From an uncultured Bacteroidota bacterium (GTDB lineage Bacteria; Bacteroidota; Bacteroidia; B-17B0; Aurantibacillaceae), in NCBI GenBank assembly GCA_903834765.1, contig CAILKE010000054.1, forward strand, positions 1 through 54,579: DNA of 54,579 nucleotides. The letters are read 5' to 3'. The notes below the pieces were generated by a model that saw nothing but the letters and a program-made list of their open reading frames with translations, had not been told where the DNA came from and did not search any database. Positions 1-7,276 of this stretch are shown here, piece after piece; position 1 is the stretch's first letter; every line of letters begins with the position of its first letter. A program made the position numbers and the translations under genes.

Positions 1-473
1 TAGTTGAAAATAGCAAGGATGGTAATAACTTTACGGTGTTAAGTAAAATCAAAAGTAGGGCAGTAAAGGGCAGTGTTGCTAAGCTAGAATATAATTTTAC
101 GGATGATAATGCAACTGATGGCGTAAATTATTACCGCATTAAACAAGTTAACGCTGATAAAACAAATGTTATTTCAAAAATTGTTTCATTTGATTATATC
201 AAAGCTAAAAACATCACTTTTACGGTTTATCCAAACCCAAATAGCGGGCAGTTTACAGTTGATTTTTCTGGTATTGAAAATAACCACGAAGTACAAATTG
301 TTTTAAATGATATGAATGATGGACATGAAATTTACTCAACTACTTTTTCGTCAAATTCAATTGATTCAAATAAAATAGACGTAAATCCTCCAACAAAAAT
401 AGCTCCAGGCAGATACGTATGTTCTCTTATATTTGAAGGCATCAGAAGCAGTGTAATTGTAATGATAAATTAA
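1..473 (+). CDS. T9SS-exported protein, C-terminal part (5' partial)
   Basis: The reading frame is open to the left edge of the window (first complete codon at base 3), so only the last ~156 residues are seen. The sequence begins with the VENSKDGNNF-type stretch and continues with the FTDDNATDGVNYYRIKQV segment, which is typical of the domain just before T9SS type A sorting signals. The last ~80 residues carry the sorting domain, with the YPNPNSGQFTVDFSG start and a final beta-rich segment. Such proteins cross the outer membrane by type IX secretion and are then released or anchored. The catalytic or adhesive part lies outside the window, so the function is unknown. A strong hairpin terminator follows. 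Confidence 0.85.
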   Translation, partial: VENSKDGNNFTVLSKIKSRAVKGSVAKLEYNFTDDNATDGVNYYRIKQVNADKTNVISKIVSFDYIKAKNITFTVYPNPNSGQFTVDFSGIENNHEVQIVLNDMNDGHEIYSTTFSSNSIDSNKIDVNPPTKIAPGRYVCSLIFEGIRSSVIVMIN

Positions 474-493
474 TATTATTAATTTAAATTTTT

Positions 494-524
494 TAAAAAA
501 AGAGCCAATTGGCTCTTTTTTTTT
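494..524 (+). terminator. Rho-independent terminator
   Basis: A perfect hairpin, stem AAAAAAAGAGCC / GGCTCTTTTTTT around an AATT centre, is followed by a T run. It lies 20 bp after the T9SS protein stop codon. The stem is flanked by A and T tracts, so it could also act on the opposite strand. Confidence 0.85.
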
Positions 525-729
525 GCCCAAACCTCGCTTTTTTTTATTAGTTGAATAAAAATAGTTTATTAAATCATTAATTTGTTTAAACAACAAATAT
601 TTTCAATATCTTTATTTCAGTTTTGAGAACTCATATTTATTATATTTAGTCACTCAAAATTCATAAAAAAATTAGTTTCATAAAATTATGTTAATCCCTT
701 AAAACATATAATATAATAAAAACAAATCT

Positions 730-1152
730 ATGAACACGTTTACTAAAACATCAATTACCACAGAACTAGCAAAACAAATGCTTGATGCAGCAACCACAAA
801 AGCGGAAGAAATTGGATTTGCAATTGCAATAACCATCATTGATGAAAGCGGGAACTTAAAAGCATTTTCTAGAATGGACAATGCTCCTTTAATTGCCATT
901 GATGCCTCGCGTAAAAAAGCAGTAACTGCAGTTGGTTTTGGTTTCCCTACAGGCGATGCTTGGTATAATTTTATTAAAGATGATCCTATTTTAAATGATG
1001 GTGCTCATAACTTAAAAGATTTTATTTTATTGGGTGGTGGTTCTCCTATCACTATTGATGGAACCATTGTTGGCGCTGTTGGTGTAAGTGGTGGTCATTA
1101 TAAGCAAGATGAGCAATGCATGAATGCTGCTTTAAGCTTATTAGCAAAATAA
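730..1152 (+). CDS. GlcG/HbpS family (PF03928-like) protein
   Basis: This 140-aa protein has the GlcG/HbpS fold signature: an N-terminal helix, then IDESGNLKAFSRMDNAP, a conserved DASRKKAVTAV helix, and a glycine-rich end (LLGGGSPITIDGTIVGAVGVSGG). The length is usual for the family. Members bind haem or small molecules; Streptomyces HbpS is a redox/haem accessory sensor that controls the kinase SenS. No signal peptide is visible, so it should act in the cytoplasm, unlike secreted HbpS. The stop codon is 12 bp before the start of a large sensor kinase on the same strand, so the two are probably co-transcribed. A role as sensory partner of that kinase is inferred from this context and is not shown by the sequence. 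Confidence 0.85.
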   Translation: MNTFTKTSITTELAKQMLDAATTKAEEIGFAIAITIIDESGNLKAFSRMDNAPLIAIDASRKKAVTAVGFGFPTGDAWYNFIKDDPILNDGAHNLKDFILLGGGSPITIDGTIVGAVGVSGGHYKQDEQCMNAALSLLAK

Positions 1153-1164
1153 TAAGGTTAATAT

Positions 1165-4100
1165 ATGGATAATGAGTTAATAAGTACCTTGTCAAGTATT
1201 GAGAAATTGGTAATTAGTTTTACCAATTTAGATAGTTATGAAATGCTCATTAATACTATTAAAGTTCAAATTGATTTAGTTGCAGAGCATGATACAACAG
1301 GGTTATACTTATTTGATGAAAAGGTAAATAAATTAAAATTATTTTACGCAAAAGGTTTTTCGCTCGAAGAAAAAATTCTTGCTGAGTCAACTGCTTTGGA
1401 AAGGCATCCAGGGCATGTATATAGAACCGGTGAAATTTTATGGGTAGATGATCAAGATGCTGAACATAATCCTGTTTCAATTGACTCTATTAAAAAATCG
1501 CATACACGTTCTCGTATTTACGTTCCGGTAAAATCTAATGATGTGATTATTGGTGCCTTTGGTATACAAAGCGAAAAGCCATATGCATTTACCGAAAAAC
1601 ATTTGGCTGTTTTAAAAGTATTTGCCTCTTTAGCTGGAGATGCCTACTCAACAATAAAAAAGAACAACATCCTTAAACAACAAAACGAAGAAAATAAAAA
1701 ACTGTCATATCTTGCTAGAAATACACCAAACAATGTTATTTACGCAGATAAAGATGGTAAAATAACTTGGGTAAACACGTTTTTTGAAGAATTTACAGGC
1801 TATCATTTAAATGAAATAATAGGGAAAACTCCGGGTAGTTTTTTAACTGGACCTGAAACTGAACCCGAAAAAACAAACGAATTAAGAATAGCCGTTCAAA
1901 ACCAAACTTCATGTGAACTAACCATTACAAATTATAAAAAAAATGGTCAATTGTATAAAATTGCTATACAAATGAACCCGGTTTTTAATGAAAATGGCGA
2001 GTTTGTTTATTTTATTTCTATACAACAAGATGTAACTGAATTAGACAATAAAAATAAAAAAATTGCTGACAATCAAATTCAGTTGCAAGCTAATCTTAAA
2101 AAGTTAACTGAGTCCCAAAAACGCTATAGTAATTTATTGCAAATTACAAATGATTTAATTACCTCTTATGATGGAAACGGCAACATCATATTTGCAAATA
2201 CTTCGTGGCTCAATAACATGAATTATACATTAAGAGAAGTTTTGGGTACAAATATATTTGGCTACATCCATCCTGATTCTCAGCAACATTGTATGGCTTT
2301 TTTTGGCGAGATAAGCAATGGCCAGTATAATAGACTGGATGTTGCGTATAGCTTAATTAATAAAGCTGGTGAGAAAATTGACATTGAAGGAAATGTAATT
2401 TGTAGTTATGAAAATAATAAACTGGTTGAGATAAACTCTTTCTTAAAAGATGTCACAGAAATTAATCGCGCTAAAAAAGAAGAACAAAGGAAAACATTCG
2501 AATTAAATCAAAATAAAGAAAAATTAGAAAGTGTGATGGGCTCTTTAAACGAAACTGTTTGGGGAGTGAGTTTACCAGATTATAAATTAGAGTACATTAG
2601 TGAATCAGCCGTTTCGTTATATGAAACGCCTTTAGATGTTTGGCATACAAATACTAATTTTTGGTCAGATGTAATTTTTGCTGATGACAAAGAAAGAGTA
2701 TTAAAAGAAACGGAAGCTTTATTTACTGTTGGACATACTAATTTAGAATATAGAATTGTTACTCCTGATAATAAAATAAAATGGATTTATAGCAATACGA
2801 GAGTGCTTAAAAATGAAAATGGCGTTCCTTATTTAATGACAGGGATTTCGGGAGATATTACTTCCAGAAAATTAGCAGAAAATGAATTATTTAATAAAAA
2901 TATAGAATTAAAGAAAAATAAAGATAAATTAGAAAGTGTGATGGGCACTTTAACCGAAAGTGTTTGGGGAATAAGTTTGCCTGATTATAAACTTGTTTAC
3001 ATGAGTGAATCTACTGTTGCGTTATATGAAATTCCAATAGAAAATTTTCATGCAAATGTTAATTTATGGGCAGAAGTAATACATCCTGATGACAAAGAAA
3101 GAATATCAAAAGAATCGGAAGCTGTTTTTTCTTTTGGAACAAATAGTATGGAATATAGAATTATTACTCCTTCAAATAAGGTAAAATGGGTTTATAGCAA
3201 TACAAAAATTCTTAAAAACGAACAAGGTGTTCCTTATTTACTTGCAGGTATTACGGGAGATATTACTGCCAAAAAATTAGCAGAACAGCAATTACTTCAC
3301 TACAAAACTGCTATTGATGAATCAGCCATTGTTAGTATTACCGATGTAAATGGAATTATTACTTATGCTAACGATAAATTTTGCGAAATTTCTAAATATT
3401 CAAAACAAGAATTAATTGGAGCTTCTCATAATTTAATTAATTCGAATTATCATTCAAAAGAATTTTTTAATGACATGTGGCAAACAATTTCAACAGGTCA
3501 TATTTGGAAAGGTGAAATTAAAAACAGAGCAAAAGATGGATCAGAATATTATGTAGAATCTACCATCGTTCCTTTTATGGAAAATGGTAAGCCATTTCAA
3601 TATATTGCTATTCGCTATGAATCTACCAACCTTAAGTTAAAGGAAGAAGCTATTTCAAAACAAAAATTATTTTACGAAAATATATTAAATAATACACCTG
3701 TGGATATTGTAGTATTTGATAAAAATTACAAATATGTTTTTGTAAATAAAGAAGCGATTAAAGATGATGAAACCAGAAAATGGATTATTGGTAAAGATGA
3801 TTTTGATTATGCTGAATATAAAAATTTACCAAAATCATTTGGGATAAGAAGAAGAGAAATTTATACTAAAATAAATGAAATTAATAATTTATCAATTTGG
3901 CTTGATGAACATGAAAAAAATGGAAATATAGTTTACAAAGAAAGAAGACTATATGGTTTTAAAGATCAAGATATAGTAATTGGCATTGGTTTAGATGTTA
4001 CTGATTTAAAAAAGCACGAATTTTTATTAGCAGAATCTTTAGTCGAAAAAGAAACCTTATTAGGAGAAGTTCATCATCGTGTTAAAAATAATTTAGCAAT

Positions 4101-4683
4101 TATTGATGGCATGGTGGAGTTAAAAAAGATTAGAGAAACTAATCCGCAATTGAGAGATGTACTTTCAGATATTCAATCTCGAATAAAAACGGTAGCCTTG
4201 GTGCATCAAAAGCTGTATCAAAGCGCCATGTTTTCGAGCATCAAAATGGGAGATTATATTTTAGAACTTATAGGATACCATAAAAAAATATTAAGTAAAA
4301 CGGCTTTAGATAAGTTTATATCTAATGTAACTGTAGTGGATATTTATACTGATATCTCTAAGGCTGTAACGTTTGGACTCATATTTAATGAATTATTATC
4401 TAATAGTTTTAAATATGGCATTACAAATGACTATTTGGAAATTACTATAACGATGAAAGTAATTGATGACAAGGTGTTTTTTACGTATAAAGATTCAGGG
4501 AAAGGTTTGTTTTCTGAAACACCTAATAATTCTGGTTTTGGTTTAAGTCTTATTAATACCTTGTCTAAACAATTAAAGGGAATAATTAATTATCCAAAAG
4601 CGAATCATTTTTTAGTTGAAATAGAATTTCCTATAAAAAACATAAAGCAAAATATAGATACAGAAGCGAATGTTATAAATTAA
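1165..4683 (+). CDS. Multi-PAS/GAF HisKA_2 sensor histidine kinase
   Basis: This is a 1172-aa soluble kinase with no membrane segment. Order of parts: a GAF-like domain (~20-165), PAS (~180-295), a short coiled coil, PAS (~322-435), two nearly duplicated PAS_3-like domains (~452-575 and ~587-710), PAS (~712-830), PAS (~845-960), then HisKA_2 with GEVHHRVKNNL (H970/H971; the His next to Arg is the likely phosphoacceptor) and an HATPase domain with NELLSNSFKYG and DSGKGL. The last PAS starts with NNTPVDIVVFDKNYKYVF, a module also found in the kinase at 15118. No receiver gene follows; the next gene converges from the other strand. The adjacent GlcG/HbpS-like gene suggests haem, redox or small-molecule input. 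The partner regulator is unknown, possibly one of the receivers in the island. Confidence 0.93.
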   Translation: MDNELISTLSSIEKLVISFTNLDSYEMLINTIKVQIDLVAEHDTTGLYLFDEKVNKLKLFYAKGFSLEEKILAESTALERHPGHVYRTGEILWVDDQDAEHNPVSIDSIKKSHTRSRIYVPVKSNDVIIGAFGIQSEKPYAFTEKHLAVLKVFASLAGDAYSTIKKNNILKQQNEENKKLSYLARNTPNNVIYADKDGKITWVNTFFEEFTGYHLNEIIGKTPGSFLTGPETEPEKTNELRIAVQNQTSCELTITNYKKNGQLYKIAIQMNPVFNENGEFVYFISIQQDVTELDNKNKKIADNQIQLQANLKKLTESQKRYSNLLQITNDLITSYDGNGNIIFANTSWLNNMNYTLREVLGTNIFGYIHPDSQQHCMAFFGEISNGQYNRLDVAYSLINKAGEKIDIEGNVICSYENNKLVEINSFLKDVTEINRAKKEEQRKTFELNQNKEKLESVMGSLNETVWGVSLPDYKLEYISESAVSLYETPLDVWHTNTNFWSDVIFADDKERVLKETEALFTVGHTNLEYRIVTPDNKIKWIYSNTRVLKNENGVPYLMTGISGDITSRKLAENELFNKNIELKKNKDKLESVMGTLTESVWGISLPDYKLVYMSESTVALYEIPIENFHANVNLWAEVIHPDDKERISKESEAVFSFGTNSMEYRIITPSNKVKWVYSNTKILKNEQGVPYLLAGITGDITAKKLAEQQLLHYKTAIDESAIVSITDVNGIITYANDKFCEISKYSKQELIGASHNLINSNYHSKEFFNDMWQTISTGHIWKGEIKNRAKDGSEYYVESTIVPFMENGKPFQYIAIRYESTNLKLKEEAISKQKLFYENILNNTPVDIVVFDKNYKYVFVNKEAIKDDETRKWIIGKDDFDYAEYKNLPKSFGIRRREIYTKINEINNLSIWLDEHEKNGNIVYKERRLYGFKDQDIVIGIGLDVTDLKKHEFLLAESLVEKETLLGEVHHRVKNNLAIIDGMVELKKIRETNPQLRDVLSDIQSRIKTVALVHQKLYQSAMFSSIKMGDYILELIGYHKKILSKTALDKFISNVTVVDIYTDISKAVTFGLIFNELLSNSFKYGITNDYLEITITMKVIDDKVFFTYKDSGKGLFSETPNNSGFGLSLINTLSKQLKGIINYPKANHFLVEIEFPIKNIKQNIDTEANVIN

Positions 4684-4697
4684 ATTTCAAATAAAAT

Positions 4698-6431
4698 TTA
4701 TTTTGTTGTAGAGGAGTATTTTTTTTGTATATCTATTATTTTAACTTCAACTCTCATATTTTGCTCTCTTTCCGCTTTATTTTTCGGATGTTTTATAATT
4801 GGTTTTCTTCCAGCATAACCTTTTATTAATAATCGATCTTCAGCAATACCTTTTTCAATAAGGTAGTTATAAACCTTTTCTGCTCTTTTTTTAGAAAGTT
4901 TAGCTGCAGAACCTTTAAATTTAAATTGTTCTTCTACTGAATTACCAATATTATCAATTCGGTTGTTGCCCATCGTATGCCCATTAATACTAATTTTAGC
5001 AGGATTAGCATTTAAGTAATCTACTAATTTATCTAATTCAGCGTATGAGTTTTGTTTTAAAACAGTAGAATTAGGAAAAAAAAACACATTTGGCAAAGCC
5101 AATTTATCGCCTTTTTTAAGAGGTGATATTAAAATGAGATAATATAATAGACTATCAACTTTAATGCAACGGTCATAATTAAAATTTTCTTTATAGGGTA
5201 GGTATCCGAAAGTATCACATTTTAAAATCCATTTGTTAGATATTAGAAATTCGGCAGAGTAGGAGCAAATAGTGTCGTGATAAATGAGAATATCATTTTT
5301 AGAATTCGATTTTTTACTGAGTTTTAATTTGGGATTAGGAATTATTTTTTTTGTATTGGCATCAATAATCGAAAAATATACTTCTTTTGGTTTTTTAGGT
5401 GGCTTTATTTTTTTTGGTGAATTATTTTTCGAATTATCATTAGGTAAATCTTGTTTAGAGATGATATCAAAGATGGAATCTTTTAATTGAAAAACATTTT
5501 TTATCGAGTCATTTTTCGAACCATCTAATTTTATAAAAATATCGGGGTATGTTTTTTCCTTATTGTAGGCTATTTTAGCGGGTATAGTATTTATAGGTAA
5601 GTTATTTAAATCTGTATTTTTTGGAGCCGATTGACCTGCTATTGAGTCGTATTTTTTAATTAAACTTTGATGAATTTTACTGGCAGAATCGAGCGAACTA
5701 CTATTGTAATTTTTTGTAGTCATTTGTTTATCTAAAAAATTAGAATACCCTAATTTAGAATCTTTAGAAGTATTGCATATTTTATTGGCAATAGAAAATA
5801 ATCTTAACGAAGGCGTTTCTAGTTCATTTCTTTTTTCAGTTGCTTCATCTTCAATTTTTTCTTTATTTACCTTTAATACATAGGAATAATCGCAGCTTTG
5901 AAGATCAATAACATGGCCCATATCAGGCCCACTAATATTATGAACAAGGATGTATATAGCTTCGTTATATGTTACAGGTATTTGTTTTGTATCAAATAAA
6001 CTACCTCTAAAAGAATTTGATTGAAAATTATCGTTGTATGTTACTTTTTTACTTATACTATCAATTTTAGTAAAAATTTGTTTTGCATTTGTATCACAAA
6101 TATTTACATTTTCCTTTACTCTATAAATTTCAAGTTCATATCTATCAGTTTCATTATTTGGAATTATGGTAAAACTTATAAAACAGGGTTGATGAAAAAC
6201 TAATTTGTACCAGATAAGAGTTCTATTAATTTCTGATTTTTGAATAGTAGATTCGTAAAATAAATTAAAATTATTTCTAATTAGGCATTTATGAGACATG
6301 ATAACCTCTGATAATGCGCCCATACCACTATATGTTTGGGCAAAATCCTCATATTTTTTTTGCCCGTATATTTTTTCAAATAAAAATAAATTTAGTATTA
6401 AAATGATGCTAATTAAGTATTTATTAAGCAT
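4698..6431 (-). CDS. OmpA-family outer-membrane/peptidoglycan-linked protein
   Basis: This 577-aa protein has an N-terminal signal peptide (ISIILILNLFLFEKIYG, then Q), so it is exported. Residues ~455-570 form an OmpA C-terminal domain with FFFPNSTVLKQNSYAELDKL, INGHTMG, LSKKRAEKVYNYL and a final EQNMRVEVKI; this domain normally binds peptidoglycan. The first ~200 residues are a beta-rich region of unknown type with several cysteines. The middle is low-complexity and rich in Lys, Asn and Ser (KKIKPPKKPKE), followed by a short carboxypeptidase-regulatory-like beta segment. It lies 61 bp downstream of the last receiver gene of the minus-strand signalling operon and could be read through from it. 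Which structure it supports is unknown. Confidence 0.85.
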   Translation of the reverse strand: MLNKYLISIILILNLFLFEKIYGQKKYEDFAQTYSGMGALSEVIMSHKCLIRNNFNLFYESTIQKSEINRTLIWYKLVFHQPCFISFTIIPNNETDRYELEIYRVKENVNICDTNAKQIFTKIDSISKKVTYNDNFQSNSFRGSLFDTKQIPVTYNEAIYILVHNISGPDMGHVIDLQSCDYSYVLKVNKEKIEDEATEKRNELETPSLRLFSIANKICNTSKDSKLGYSNFLDKQMTTKNYNSSSLDSASKIHQSLIKKYDSIAGQSAPKNTDLNNLPINTIPAKIAYNKEKTYPDIFIKLDGSKNDSIKNVFQLKDSIFDIISKQDLPNDNSKNNSPKKIKPPKKPKEVYFSIIDANTKKIIPNPKLKLSKKSNSKNDILIYHDTICSYSAEFLISNKWILKCDTFGYLPYKENFNYDRCIKVDSLLYYLILISPLKKGDKLALPNVFFFPNSTVLKQNSYAELDKLVDYLNANPAKISINGHTMGNNRIDNIGNSVEEQFKFKGSAAKLSKKRAEKVYNYLIEKGIAEDRLLIKGYAGRKPIIKHPKNKAEREQNMRVEVKIIDIQKKYSSTTK

Positions 6432-6492
6432 ATTTATTTTTATAAATATTGAATTATATTTTTAATTAAGCACGCTGAGGTTTTTTCTTTAT

Positions 6493-6888
6493 TTAGTTTT
6501 CAAGAGAAGATAAAACATGATTTTTTAGTTCTTCAAAGTCCCATGGTTTAGTTATGTATCCTTTTATTGCGATATCATGTTCGACTTCTTTTATTTTATG
6601 TTCAGATTCTCCTGTTAAAATAAATTTTTCAGAGTTAGGAAATATATCATGTAAATGTTTAATAATATCTAATCCTGTTATATCATCTAAATGATAGTCG
6701 GTAATAATTAAATCTATATTTGCTTTATTAGTATGATATTCATTAATAATTGAAAAAGCCTCATTTCCTGTTGAAGCGCATTCAATAATATAATTATCCT
6801 CATTTAAAAAAAGAGATAATTGCATTTTTAATGATTCTAAAATAATAAATTCATCATCTATTATTAAGATAACTTTATTAGTTTTCAT
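6493..6888 (-). CDS. Stand-alone receiver-domain response regulator
   Basis: A single REC domain of 131 aa with no output domain. Acidic-pocket residues D11/D12, phosphoacceptor D64 in IITDYHLDD, T92 in ILTGES and K114 in YITKPW are all present, so it should be phosphorylatable. The TKPW ending resembles receivers of the RpfG/HupR type. Its start overlaps the end of the preceding receiver gene by 11 bp, so translation is probably coupled. It is the last of six clustered signalling genes and is likely a target of the GAF/PAS kinase two genes upstream. With no output domain it must act through protein contact or phosphotransfer. Confidence 0.93.
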   Translation of the reverse strand: MKTNKVILIIDDEFIILESLKMQLSLFLNEDNYIIECASTGNEAFSIINEYHTNKANIDLIITDYHLDDITGLDIIKHLHDIFPNSEKFILTGESEHKIKEVEHDIAIKGYITKPWDFEELKNHVLSSLEN

Positions 6889-7276
6889 ATATAGAAAGCG
6901 AGTTTACTACATTTATTAAATCATTTTCCTGCCAAGGCTTTGAAATGAGTTTCAAAATAATATTTTTATCAATTAAATTAGTCGATACATCTGAAGTTAT
7001 TTGCCCAGTAAGCATAACAATATTAATATTCGGAAATTTATTTTTCAATATGTTTGCAAATTCATCCCCTTTCATACCTGGCATCAAATAATCTGATATT
7101 ACTAAAAGAATTTTTACACCGCCACTTGTCAAGGAATCAACTATTTCTAAGGCTTCGTCTGCGCTTTCAGCAAATTCTAGCAAGTATTTACTTTCAAAGT
7201 TTTTTTCTAATTGATTTCTAATTGAATCTAAAATGATTCGCTCATCGTCAACAGCTAGTATAGCTATATTATTCAT
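6878..7276 (-). CDS. Stand-alone receiver-domain response regulator
   Basis: A REC-only protein of 132 aa. D10/D11 form the acidic pocket, D62 in VISDYLMPG is the phosphoacceptor, T90 lies in MLTGQ and K113 in LISKPW. It overlaps the kinase gene upstream by 4 bp (ATGA), a classic sign of a cognate kinase-regulator pair. The second receiver follows with an 11-bp overlap. The two receivers are clearly different in sequence, so they are not a recent duplication; they may split one kinase signal to two targets. Confidence 0.94.
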   Translation of the reverse strand: MNNIAILAVDDERIILDSIRNQLEKNFESKYLLEFAESADEALEIVDSLTSGGVKILLVISDYLMPGMKGDEFANILKNKFPNINIVMLTGQITSDVSTNLIDKNIILKLISKPWQENDLINVVNSLSIYEN

